From a virus: DNA of 28,366 nucleotides. Positions 14,469-21,237 of this stretch are shown one piece after another. The notes beneath the pieces are model-generated. The model ran no database searches. It saw only the letters and a list, made by a program, of their open reading frames with translations, and had not been told where the DNA came from. The position numbers and the translations under genes are program-made. The stretch is from the IMG/VR virus record IMGVR_UViG_3300040960_000478, positions 1 to 28,366 of that record. One strand, written 5' to 3'. Each line of letters begins with the position of its first letter. Positions within the stretch are counted from its first letter, which is position 1.

Positions 14469-14703
14469 TGATCTGGTGAAGCGGTTGCGTGAAGGCGATC
14501 ATTTTGAGCGAGTTATGTCAGCCGAAGAAGCCGCCGACTGCATCGAAGCCCTAGAGGCCCGTGTCTCAGCTGCGGAAAAGGCACTTTCGCAAGCCTGCGC
14601 GAGCTTAGACGGGATCGACGCAACCGGCCCTCAAGAGTTTTATCTAGCCCTCTCAGCTTACCAAGCCACAAAGGAAAATACTAATGGAAACACGAAGTGT
14701 TGA
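14461..14703 (+). CDS. 'LVKRLR' coiled-coil small protein, likely acquired
   Basis: 80 residues, starting MSDDLVKRLREGDHFERVMSAEEAADCIEALEARVSAAEKAL. Proteins with this LVKRLR...AADxIExLE opening are common accessory genes in rhodobacterial phages; no role is established that I know of. GC-rich codons (gccgccgactgc, gaggcccgtgtc) contrast with the AT-richer genes on both sides. Overlaps the previous gene by 8 and the next by 20 bases. Confidence 0.65.
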   Translation: MSDDLVKRLREGDHFERVMSAEEAADCIEALEARVSAAEKALSQACASLDGIDATGPQEFYLALSAYQATKENTNGNTKC

Positions 14704-14902
14704 AGCGAACGAAGTGAAGCTAGATGAACGACTAACCTGCATCAGTACACGCTTGAAGGAAGTCAACAAAGAGATTGAAGAGGTAGAGTGGAACTGTGAT
14801 ACCCTAGAACTGGGACCAGATAAACTACAGGCTCTCTACCTTGAGCGTGAGCATCTACAATATCTACTACAGAAAGGAGACTATTATGTCCCAAACTTTT
14901 GA
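14684..14902 (+). CDS. Small coiled-coil hypothetical protein, 72 residues
   Basis: Nearly all helical: 'LTCISTRLKEVNKEIEEVEWNCDTLELGPDKLQALYLEREHLQYLLQK'. Base composition returns to the AT-richer style. It overlaps the previous gene by 20 and the next by 17 bases. Function not recognised. Confidence 0.55.
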   Translation: METRSVEANEVKLDERLTCISTRLKEVNKEIEEVEWNCDTLELGPDKLQALYLEREHLQYLLQKGDYYVPNF

Positions 14903-15107
14903 CCCCCCTGATTGGGAAGGCTTCTGTAGAGATCTTCTTGAGCACTGGCCTGTAGGTGATGTAGACGGGGCGGAACTCTTTGAGGCAGCTTTACGTAATA
15001 ACCTGTTAAGAGAAATACCCGGTGGGTACGACCCAGAAAACCACATTGATGCTGAAGGTATCTGCCCAGAGAGAGGTGACCCTTGGTATGAGTACAACTT
15101 CAAGTAA
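14886..15107 (+). CDS. Acidic hypothetical protein, 73 residues
   Basis: Start at 14886 chosen for AAAGGAGACTATT before the ATG; an in-frame ATG at 14841 lacks such a site. Product: MSQTFDPPDWEGFCRDLLEHW, then 'DGAELFEAALRNNLLREIPGG', ending 'CPERGDPWYEYNFK'. Trp- and Asp-rich. Unknown family. Followed by 61 bases holding a double TTAACCTCTAT repeat (15111-15131). Confidence 0.6.
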   Translation: MSQTFDPPDWEGFCRDLLEHWPVGDVDGAELFEAALRNNLLREIPGGYDPENHIDAEGICPERGDPWYEYNFK

Positions 15108-15168
15108 CTTTAACCTCTATTAACCTCTATGAACACTGTCAGTAAGCCACTTTAAGTAAGGGAGAACT

Positions 15169-15354
15169 ATGATGATTGAAGACAACTTTGAGAAGTGGTA
15201 CTTTGATAGGTACCCAGAGATTAACCCTGAGCTAGACGACATCTACGGAGAACTATTTGAGTGCTACAAAGCTGGTTGGAAGAGGTCTCGTGAGGTAGAT
15301 GAAGTACTAACAGAACTTGTACAGATAGCACAGGAGAATGGTGAGTATGACTGA
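15169..15354 (+). CDS. Small phage protein with WxxxxP...W(K)xGW pattern, 61 residues
   Basis: MMIEDNFEKWYFDRYPEI, then 'LFECYKAGWKRSREVDEVLTEL'. The 'FEKWY...YxAGWxR' layout is frequent in short phage proteins found with replication genes. RBS GGAGAACT; the second ATG at 15172 is also possible. Overlaps the next gene by 8 bases. Function unknown. Confidence 0.6.
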   Translation: MMIEDNFEKWYFDRYPEINPELDDIYGELFECYKAGWKRSREVDEVLTELVQIAQENGEYD

Positions 15355-15577
15355 AGAACAGCACAAAAGGGTTAATGAGTTGGCGCTTGAGGTGTACCAA
15401 CTTTTCCTAGAGAAGTACCCTGAAGATATGGTACACGAAGGAGAAGAAGTTGGGCTTGTAGGTACCGCTTACGGGTACATGCTTATCCTAGCTACTCTGG
15501 GGTATAAACCTGATGAGATGGGCCAAGACGCTGTAGAGGGTGTGAAGAAAATTATGGAGTTGGTGGAAAATGACTGA
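15347..15577 (+). CDS. Duplicated gene A, first copy (hypothetical helical protein)
   Basis: 76 residues: MTEEQHKRVNELALEVYQLFLEKY, then 'EEVGLVGTAYGYMLILATLGYKPDEMGQDAVEGVKKI'. It is paralogous to the gene at 16495 (shared EEQxKxVN, LEK, EEVxLxGxxYGYML-L-LGY, G-DA-GGV-K). I use ATG 15347, with AGGAGA 9 bases upstream; ATG 15338 overlaps that site. Together with the next gene it forms a pair repeated 1.15 kb later. Family unknown. Confidence 0.7.
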   Translation: MTEEQHKRVNELALEVYQLFLEKYPEDMVHEGEEVGLVGTAYGYMLILATLGYKPDEMGQDAVEGVKKIMELVEND

Positions 15578-15779
15578 AGAAACTGTAGGTATCATTGGTG
15601 TAGAGGAAGTAGAAGAGCATGAGGATGGTTCAGCTACCTATAATTTCCACTTTGATGAAGATACTAAAAGCCAATTAGTAAAGCTAGGTATTGAGTTTGC
15701 CGTCTATTGTGCTGCTTATGGTTGGGATATTCAAGATGCACTGGATAGCTTGAAACGAGAGGGTAATACGGGTGACTGA
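15570..15779 (+). CDS. Duplicated gene B, first copy (hypothetical)
   Basis: 69 residues: MTEETVGIIGVEEVEEHEDGS, 'ATYNFHFDEDTKSQLVKLGIEF', 'YCAAYGWDIQDALDSLK'. It is about 70% identical by eye to the gene at 16775. The beta N-terminus and helical C-terminus look like a small folded domain of an unnamed phage family. Its end overlaps the GTG start of the sigma-like gene (GTGACTGA), exactly as the second copy overlaps the primase gene. Confidence 0.7.
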   Translation: MTEETVGIIGVEEVEEHEDGSATYNFHFDEDTKSQLVKLGIEFAVYCAAYGWDIQDALDSLKREGNTGD

Positions 15780-16347
15780 CCAAGAAATGTTGAAGATGTG
15801 CCAGACACTCGCACGGAAGTACAAGAAGCCTCAAGAGTATAATGACCTAGTATCTGAAGGTCTTGTAGCTTGCTATGAGTGTAAAGCTGAAGGTAAAGGC
15901 CACAAGAAGGACTACGTAGGTGCTGCACGAAGGGCTATGAATGACTACATGAACATTGGGTCAAAGGCTGTTAGTATCCCTAACACATGGGCAGCACGGA
16001 CAGTCTCACACGCACTAGCTACAGGAGAAGACTTGGACAAACTAGAGGGTGTGAAGGATGGTACACTGCGTAGCCTGTATGACGCTATGAGCAATGACTA
16101 CGAGGACATCACTGAGATTGAGGTTGCTGTACCAGATCATGCTCAGGAGTATGAGGATAAGGACTATGCTGCATACGTTATGAGTGTTGCGGTAACGACA
16201 CTATCGGAGAAAGAGATGGCTATCCTGAAGGCTCGGTTTTTTGAGGATAAGTCTCAAGAAGACCTAGCTGATGAGTATGAAGTGTCTCAACAGACTATAT
16301 CTAGGTGGGAGGACGAGATGATGAAGAAACTACGTAACAATTTGTGA
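15772..16347 (+). CDS. Phage RNA polymerase sigma-like factor
   Basis: 191 residues, GTG start. Residues 20-60 ('EYNDLVSEGLVACYECKAEG...YVGAARRAMNDYM') match sigma-70 region 2 core-binding helices, 'SIPNTW' at 68-73 resembles the start of region 3, and residues 144-188 ('LSEKEMAILKARFF', 'SQEDLADEYEVSQQTISRWE') are a clear region 4 helix-turn-helix. The -10-melting part of region 2 is much reduced, so promoter recognition should differ from host sigma-70. It is a natural candidate for reading the AAAATGAACTTATATA promoters, the nearest of which lies 15 bases after its stop. It sits between the two copies of the duplicated gene pair. Confidence 0.85.
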   Translation: MTDQEMLKMCQTLARKYKKPQEYNDLVSEGLVACYECKAEGKGHKKDYVGAARRAMNDYMNIGSKAVSIPNTWAARTVSHALATGEDLDKLEGVKDGTLRSLYDAMSNDYEDITEIEVAVPDHAQEYEDKDYAAYVMSVAVTTLSEKEMAILKARFFEDKSQEDLADEYEVSQQTISRWEDEMMKKLRNNL

Positions 16348-16361
16348 AGTGTGAAGCCTCG

Positions 16362-16384
16362 GAAAATGAACTTATATAACTATA
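16362..16384 (+). promoter_or_regulatory. Phage promoter motif upstream of second gene pair and primase
   Basis: GAAAATGAACTTATATA at 16362-16378 followed by ACTATA. It shares 17 bases exactly with 21191-21207 and 16 with the leftward copy near 11281. CCCCCTCTAAGAAAGACTC downstream is also aligned with the leftward copy's leader. Confidence 0.7.
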
Positions 16385-16397
16385 CCCCCTCTAAGAA

Positions 16398-16480
16398 AGA
16401 CTCGTAAGAATTAATCTTAAGAATTATCTCTTAGTATTAATAATCATACTAAGATTAGAATCTTAAGTATTAATCTTAAG
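16398..16480. repeat. TCTTAAG repeat region in the leader, related to the 11160 inverted repeat
   Basis: 16398-16421 matches the 24-mer of 11160-11183 at 20 of 24 positions. TTAATCTTAAG recurs at 16411-16421 and 16470-16480, GAATCTTAAG at 16458-16467, and TCTTAGTAT/ATACTAAGA form a 9-bp inverted repeat around 16428-16454. Very AT-rich. It could be an operator, an origin element or a structured leader. Confidence 0.75.
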
Positions 16481-16494
16481 AAGGAGACTGAAGA

Positions 16495-16782
16495 ATGGAT
16501 GAAGAACAGACTAAGACAGTGAATGTGGTAGCTACAGAGGTCTTTAGGGAGTTGCTTGAGAAGCATAAGGATGAACTACCTACAAAGCATGAAGAAGTGT
16601 CTCTTATGGGTAGTTGTTATGGTTACATGCTGTTCTTAGAGCTTCTTGGCTATAACATGTCCGCTGTAGGTAAGGATGCTAGTGGTGGTGTAGCTAAACT
16701 TAGGGAGATGATTTCTGTAGAAGACGAACTACCAGATGACATCTATGAATCAGACTCACTAGGATTTACACCACATGACTGA
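16495..16782 (+). CDS. Duplicated gene A, second copy, with extra tail
   Basis: 95 residues: MDEEQTKTVNVVATEVFRELLEK, 'EEVSLMGSCYGYMLFLELLGY', 'VGKDASGGVAKLREM', then a 20-residue acidic extension 'VEDELPDDIYESDSLGFTPHD' that the first copy (15347) lacks. Strong RBS AAGGAGACTGAAGA. Overlaps its partner by 8 bases. Probably under the promoter at 16362. Function unknown. Confidence 0.7.
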   Translation: MDEEQTKTVNVVATEVFRELLEKHKDELPTKHEEVSLMGSCYGYMLFLELLGYNMSAVGKDASGGVAKLREMISVEDELPDDIYESDSLGFTPHD

Positions 16783-16984
16783 AGATACAGTAGGAATTAT
16801 CGGAGTTGAGGAGGTAGTTGAGCATGAGGATGGCTCTGCTACGTATACCTTCCACTTTGAAGATGAGACAAGGGATAAGATTGCAGAGATAGGGCTTGAG
16901 TTTATCTTGTACTGTGCTATCTACAAGTGGGACATACAGGATGCCCTAGAATCACTTAAGAAGGATACTGACATTAGTGACTGA
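16775..16984 (+). CDS. Duplicated gene B, second copy
   Basis: 69 residues: MTEDTVGIIGVEEVVEHEDGS, 'ATYTFHFEDETRDKIAEIGLEF', 'YCAIYKWDIQDALESLK'. Same length and layout as the copy at 15570, with most changes conservative, which suggests both copies are under selection. Overlaps the primase-helicase GTG start. Confidence 0.7.
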   Translation: MTEDTVGIIGVEEVVEHEDGSATYTFHFEDETRDKIAEIGLEFILYCAIYKWDIQDALESLKKDTDISD

Positions 16985-18614
16985 GGTAATACATAAGCCT
17001 TGCCCATTCGTCTCGTGTGGCTCTTCCGATGCCTTCGCTTACAATGTCGAGAAGATGACTGGTAAGTGTCACTCATGCCATCGTGGCTACCCAAACCGTG
17101 ACGAGAAGTATGACTGGGCTGAGGAAGAGTACCCTACGAGGGGCTTCACACCAAAAGCAATAGAAGAGGAACTGCCAGTGTTTGATGATGTAGTTGATAA
17201 GAAGGAGAGTGGTAAGTTTGTAGCTTCTCGTGGTATCACCAGTAACGTGATGGAGTTCTATGGCGTTAAGACCTACGGAGAGGGTCGTCAGGAGTATCCC
17301 TATCCTAGTGGTGGCATTAAGGTACGTAAGTTCCCTAAAGAGTTCTACGCTAAGAATGGGTTTCGTGGTAATGAACTGTTTGGTATGAACCTATTTCCTG
17401 CTGGTAGTAGTAAGATGGTTACTGTGGTGGAGGGTGAGGTTGATGCTATGTCTGCCTTCCAGATGCTGTCTCAGGGTAGTTCCTACAAGAACCCTGTGGT
17501 GTCCCTACCATCAGCTACACCAAGCGGTAAACTCTGGGAGAAGACTAGGGGCTGGTTGGAGAGCTTTGATAAGATCATCCTGAGTGTGGATAATGATGAG
17601 CCGGGGCGTAGGGTGGCGGAGATCATGTTCGATCTGTTCCCCGGTAAAGTCCACATGATGAACCATGGTCAGTATAAGGATGCTAATGACTTCCTGATGG
17701 CTGGTAAGGAGCGTGAGTATAAGTCTGCATGGTGGGCAGCTAAGAAATACTCTCCTGCGGGCTTCACAAGCGGCGCTGAGGACTGGCTTAAGGCTGTTAG
17801 GGATGAGACCCCCTATGAGTACACACCCACGCCTGTAGAGGCTCTGAATAAGGTTATGAGGGGTTGGATAAAGGGTGGTATCACAGTGGTTAAGGCACCA
17901 CCGGGAGTTGGTAAGACTAGCCTCTTCCGTTATGTCCAGCACGATCTTGTACGTAATCAGGGTAAGGTTGTAGCTAACCTAGCTATGGAGGAGATGAAGA
18001 GTACTACAGCACGGGGTATGGCTACGTATGAGTTAGGCTACAATGTAAACACTGAGGAAGATCAGAAGTTCAATGGTGTTACTGATGATGAGTTTGAGAA
18101 AGCTTTGCTGGATGTAGTTGGTGAAGAGAAGTTTGTGTCTTTTGACATTGACCCACATGACCCGCTAGAGAGTACACTGAAACAATGTAAACACGCTATT
18201 ACTATTTATGGTGCTGACTACATCTTCATTGACCACCTACAGCGTCTGGCTTATCTGAGTGGTGTGGATGGTGCTACAAGTGCTCTTACTGAGTTGGGGG
18301 TTAAGTTGGTGGAACTATCTAAGCGTAGGAATGTCGGGATCATCTGTATCTCTCATGTTAATAATGACGGCCATACAAAATATGCTAAGTCTGTTGAAGA
18401 AGAAGCTATCGTATTGCTGGAACTACAGCGTGATAAGCTGGCTGAGGATGCAGAAGAGAAGAACACAACACACCTGACCGTGACCAAGAACCGACCCTTT
18501 GCTACCACTGGACCTGCTGGAATGTTGCGATACAATATTGACACAACAATGGTTCAAGAGTACACTGGACCTGCTGAACCTGAGACACCTAATGATGAAG
18601 GAGTACCTTTCTAA
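16977..18614 (+). CDS. DNA primase-helicase, T7 gp4-like
   Basis: 545 residues (T7 gp4 has 566). Cys9, Cys14, Cys31 and Cys34 form the primase zinc ribbon. The Toprim core has E152/D156 ('VVEGEVDAM') and 'SVDNDEPG' (D205, D207). The helicase domain has Walker A 'APPGVGKTS' (307-315), Walker B 'YIFIDH' (D419) and the 'ISHVNND' motif near 459. It makes primers and unwinds DNA ahead of the polymerase. The C-terminus ends 'EPETPNDEGVPF', acidic with a terminal Phe as in T7 gp4, where that tail contacts the polymerase. GTG start, overlapping the previous gene by 8 bases; the ATG of the next gene overlaps its stop by one base. Confidence 0.95.
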   Translation: MTEVIHKPCPFVSCGSSDAFAYNVEKMTGKCHSCHRGYPNRDEKYDWAEEEYPTRGFTPKAIEEELPVFDDVVDKKESGKFVASRGITSNVMEFYGVKTYGEGRQEYPYPSGGIKVRKFPKEFYAKNGFRGNELFGMNLFPAGSSKMVTVVEGEVDAMSAFQMLSQGSSYKNPVVSLPSATPSGKLWEKTRGWLESFDKIILSVDNDEPGRRVAEIMFDLFPGKVHMMNHGQYKDANDFLMAGKEREYKSAWWAAKKYSPAGFTSGAEDWLKAVRDETPYEYTPTPVEALNKVMRGWIKGGITVVKAPPGVGKTSLFRYVQHDLVRNQGKVVANLAMEEMKSTTARGMATYELGYNVNTEEDQKFNGVTDDEFEKALLDVVGEEKFVSFDIDPHDPLESTLKQCKHAITIYGADYIFIDHLQRLAYLSGVDGATSALTELGVKLVELSKRRNVGIICISHVNNDGHTKYAKSVEEEAIVLLELQRDKLAEDAEEKNTTHLTVTKNRPFATTGPAGMLRYNIDTTMVQEYTGPAEPETPNDEGVPF

Positions 18615-18967
18615 TGACTTCCAAGATGAAATTCTACGAGTTTAGCCAAAATAGCAGCGGAGGTTCTTTTGATGTAGATGAGAAAATCTGCCATCGACTT
18701 TTTATTGAAGCAGAAAGTGAAGGGGAAGCTATTAAAAAAGCAGAGATCATCGGGGTCTACTTTGATGGTGTAGATAATGGGAGGGATTGCGAGTGCTGTG
18801 GTGATCGTTGGGACGGTTGCTATGAGGTAGAGTTTCCTCATTATTCAGGTGCAGATAGTGTAGAGGAAGTTGCTCAGTTCTTAGCTGATAAGTATGGGTG
18901 GACGACTCCAGACGCTCGTATCTTTTACGTGGATGACTCTATCAAAGAGGTGTTTATTAAGAGATGA
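18614..18967 (+). CDS. Conserved phage protein with CxCCGDRW motif
   Basis: 117 residues: 'FYEFSQNSSGGSFDVDEKICHRLFIEAES', 'GVYFDGVDNGRDCECCGDRWDGC', 'ADKYGWTTPDARIFYVDD'. This combination is widespread in otherwise different phages (I recall T4-like and T7-like examples), usually annotated as unknown. The five clustered cysteines suggest metal binding. It lies between primase and polymerase genes and overlaps the exonuclease start (ATGA), so a role near replication is possible. Confidence 0.75.
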   Translation: MTSKMKFYEFSQNSSGGSFDVDEKICHRLFIEAESEGEAIKKAEIIGVYFDGVDNGRDCECCGDRWDGCYEVEFPHYSGADSVEEVAQFLADKYGWTTPDARIFYVDDSIKEVFIKR

Positions 18968-19410
18968 GAACGATAGTAATTGACTCAGAGAGTGATGGTC
19001 TAGCCTATGACTGCACTAAGCTACACGTCCTGAGTTACACTAGAGATGGGGAGACCTACCATAGCACGGGTGACTATGATGACATGAAAGCAGTTCTCAA
19101 TAGTGCTGATCTTATCGTGGCTCATAATGCTATCAGACATGACATGGTGGTATTCAATCGTATCTTGGGTATTCCTATGGACTTCCGTAAGTGGATAGAT
19201 ACTCTAGCTTTGTCTTGGTATTTGTATCCAGATCGACAGAAGCATGGCCTAGCAGAGTGGGGACTTGATCTTGGTGTAGCTAAACCGAAGGTGGATGACT
19301 GGCAGAACCTTAGTTATGAGGAATATGCTCATCGGTGTGAAGCTGACTGCGCAATAAACTGGAAGCTATGGGTTAAGATGAAGAACAGACTTGAGGAGAT
19401 ATACAACTAA
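18964..19410 (+). CDS. DNA polymerase A 3'-5' exonuclease subunit (split gene)
   Basis: 148 residues corresponding to the proofreading domain of T7-like polymerase. Exo I 'VIDSESDGL' (D7, E9), Exo II 'LIVAHNAIRHD' (N55, D60) with D79 in 'WIDTLALSW', and Exo III 'HRCEAD' (H123, D128). T7 has a tyrosine in Exo III (YNVQD); here that place is Arg, but His stands five before the Asp, as in DEDDh exonucleases. Its end touches a small Cys-rich gene, and the polymerase domain starts 197 bases later as a separate gene. The two parts presumably work as a complex. Confidence 0.88.
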   Translation: MRTIVIDSESDGLAYDCTKLHVLSYTRDGETYHSTGDYDDMKAVLNSADLIVAHNAIRHDMVVFNRILGIPMDFRKWIDTLALSWYLYPDRQKHGLAEWGLDLGVAKPKVDDWQNLSYEEYAHRCEADCAINWKLWVKMKNRLEEIYN

Positions 19411-19604
19411 TGGCACTATGCTACAAAGATAAGACCTTTTGTTCCTCTGACTGTACTCGTAGTGATTGCTACAGATACTTCAGTGAGGAAGATCGTGAGG
19501 GTGCTAAAGAGTGGGCTAAGGTTTTGGGTGTAAAAGAAGCATCTATTGCTTGGAGTGATTACTCTAGTACTTGTTTTTGGTATAAACCACCTGTTAAGGA
19601 GTAA
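19410..19604 (+). CDS. Small Cys-rich protein between the polymerase halves
   Basis: 64 residues with seven cysteines: 'CYKDKTFCSSDCTRSDCYRYF' then one Cys at 'STCFWYK'. The C-x6-C-x3-C-x4-C spacing suggests a small zinc-binding fold. I have seen similar MALCYKDxTFC proteins in other marine phages but know no function. It shares one base with the exonuclease stop (TAATG) and is 2 bases before the polymerase ATG, so the three are likely made together and it might bridge the two subunits. That last point is speculation. Confidence 0.7.
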   Translation: MALCYKDKTFCSSDCTRSDCYRYFSEEDREGAKEWAKVLGVKEASIAWSDYSSTCFWYKPPVKE

Positions 19605-19606
19605 CA

Positions 19607-21040
19607 ATGAACAGTGATATTCTAAGGTTTATAAGGTATCTCAGCTTCAAGATGGATTGTCTCCGAGAGCAAGAGGCTAACCCACTTACTTTGGATGTAG
19701 CTAAGTGCGAACAACACCTAAGTGAACTAGAAGCTATGAAGGAGGAAAAGACAGAAGCACTTAAAGAGGCAATGCCTAAGAATCCTATCACTAAGAAAAA
19801 GGAGAAGCCAAAGGTAATCTACAAAGCTGACGGTAGCCTTAGTAAGCACGGTGAGACTTGGTTTAACCTCCTTAGGGAACTCAAGTTACCAGACGACACT
19901 GCTGGGCCTGTGACTTATGTTGATGGCTATGAGGACGGTAACCCTAACTCTACAGACCAAGTGAAGTCTTGGTTATCTTCTTTAGGTTGGAAGCCTCGGA
20001 CTTGGAAGTACATACGTAACAAGACTACGGGGGAAGAGCGTAAGATTGAACAAGTGCGTAAGAATGGTCTTTTGTGTGAGAGTGTCCGAGAGTTGGTATC
20101 CAAAGACCCTGCCATTGAAATGCTTGATGGTCTAACGGTTATTAGTCACCGCATAGGAGTTCTCAAGGGCTTCCTAAACAATGAAAAGAATGGTAAGGTA
20201 GTGGCAGGTGCAGGAGGTTTCACTAACACTCTCAGGCTTCAGCACAGAGCACCTGTGGTCAACCTACCGGGTGTTGAGGCTGCATATGGTGAATGGTGTC
20301 GTGGTGTACTTATTCCCGAAAGTGGTAAGGTAATGATTGGTGCCGATGTGGTATCACTAGAGGATACACTAAAGCAGCACTTTATTTACCCACACGACCC
20401 TGAGTATGTAGAGGAGATGAACACAGAGGGGTTTGATCCACACCTATCACTTGGTATTGAAGCTGGTAAGGTAACAGAGGATGACTACCAGTTCTATGTT
20501 AACTGTGAGGATGAAAATAATGAAAGGTTCAAGAGTATCAAGTCTATTCGTAAGCCCATGAAGACCACTAACTACGCTTGTCAGTACAATGTTGGCGCTA
20601 AGACTTTGGCAAGAAACTCTGGCATGACTGAACGAGAAGCTGGACAACTTATTGACGCCTACTGGAAGAAGAACTGGGCCATCAAGAAGGTTGCAAAAGA
20701 GCAGTATGTAAAGACCCTTAGAGATGGGACCATGTGGCTTAAGAATCCTATCAATGGCTTCTACTACAGCCTGAGATATGAGAAAGACATCTTTAGCACT
20801 TTAGTTCAAGGTTCTGGGGACTATGTTTTCAACCTTTGGAGTGCGTTTTGCAGAAAGGAAGGTATTAAACTACACCTTAATTATCATGATGAGTGGTTAA
20901 CCAGTGTTGAAGTTGGAAAAGAGGGTAAGGTAATCGAGAAAGCACAGATGGCTATGGATAAAACAAATGAAATACTGAAGTTGAACAAAGAGATTAAGAT
21001 GGATGCACAAGGGGGATATTCTTATGCGGAGTGCCACTGA
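19607..21040 (+). CDS. DNA polymerase A, T7 gp5-like polymerase domain (split gene)
   Basis: 477 residues, palm-fingers-thumb. Motif A 'GADVVSLEDTL' (D247, E252); motif B R315, K319, Y323, Y327 ('RKPMKTTNYACQYNVG'); motif C 'YHDEW' (H427-E429). The C-terminus ends '...AECH', as T7 gp5 ends in 'AICH'. Tyr323 is at the place of T7 Y526 / E. coli F762, the residue governing dideoxynucleotide acceptance. The N-terminal 200 residues carry a lysine-rich stretch (ITKKKEKPK) and no exonuclease motifs; these are in the gene at 18964. Clearly a functional pair rather than a decayed gene, because all motifs survive. Confidence 0.93.
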   Translation: MNSDILRFIRYLSFKMDCLREQEANPLTLDVAKCEQHLSELEAMKEEKTEALKEAMPKNPITKKKEKPKVIYKADGSLSKHGETWFNLLRELKLPDDTAGPVTYVDGYEDGNPNSTDQVKSWLSSLGWKPRTWKYIRNKTTGEERKIEQVRKNGLLCESVRELVSKDPAIEMLDGLTVISHRIGVLKGFLNNEKNGKVVAGAGGFTNTLRLQHRAPVVNLPGVEAAYGEWCRGVLIPESGKVMIGADVVSLEDTLKQHFIYPHDPEYVEEMNTEGFDPHLSLGIEAGKVTEDDYQFYVNCEDENNERFKSIKSIRKPMKTTNYACQYNVGAKTLARNSGMTEREAGQLIDAYWKKNWAIKKVAKEQYVKTLRDGTMWLKNPINGFYYSLRYEKDIFSTLVQGSGDYVFNLWSAFCRKEGIKLHLNYHDEWLTSVEVGKEGKVIEKAQMAMDKTNEILKLNKEIKMDAQGGYSYAECH

Positions 21041-21137
21041 GGTTTTTGAAAACAAACTTGAGGCCGCTCTCGCATACAACCACAAAGCAGAAGAGTTGTT
21101 TGGTGACTATGCAAGATTTAATCAAGTGTTTGATTGA
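21024..21137 (+). CDS. Possible small protein, 37 residues
   Basis: A short frame starting inside the polymerase 3' end, with GGGGGA 8 bases before the ATG. Product: MRSATEVFENKLEAALAYNH, 'KAEELFGDYARFNQVFD', a single amphipathic helix. The Shine-Dalgarno match and overlap with the polymerase stop fit the gene style of this arm, but its length makes it uncertain. Confidence 0.45.
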   Translation: MRSATEVFENKLEAALAYNHKAEELFGDYARFNQVFD

Positions 21138-21190
21138 GTCTTTGGTGCAACACTGATTCGGAAGTTACACTTTTTGTGAGTAAAGTCCGA

Positions 21191-21213
21191 GAAAATGAAC
21201 TTATATACTTATA
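21191..21213 (+). promoter_or_regulatory. Phage promoter motif upstream of the SSB operon
   Basis: GAAAATGAACTTATATA at 21191-21207, then CTTATAC. Identical for 17 bases to 16362-16378; both have TTTGTGA about 17-20 bases before the core. It lies 25 bases before the SSB ATG region and gives abundant SSB its own promoter. Confidence 0.7.
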
Positions 21214-21237
21214 CAGAGGGCAACAGGAGAAACACAC

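Noticed and set aside
18964-19607. Split polymerase as a sequencing error
   Set aside because: A complete separate gene with its own start lies between the halves and both halves have proper starts and stops, so a single indel cannot explain it.
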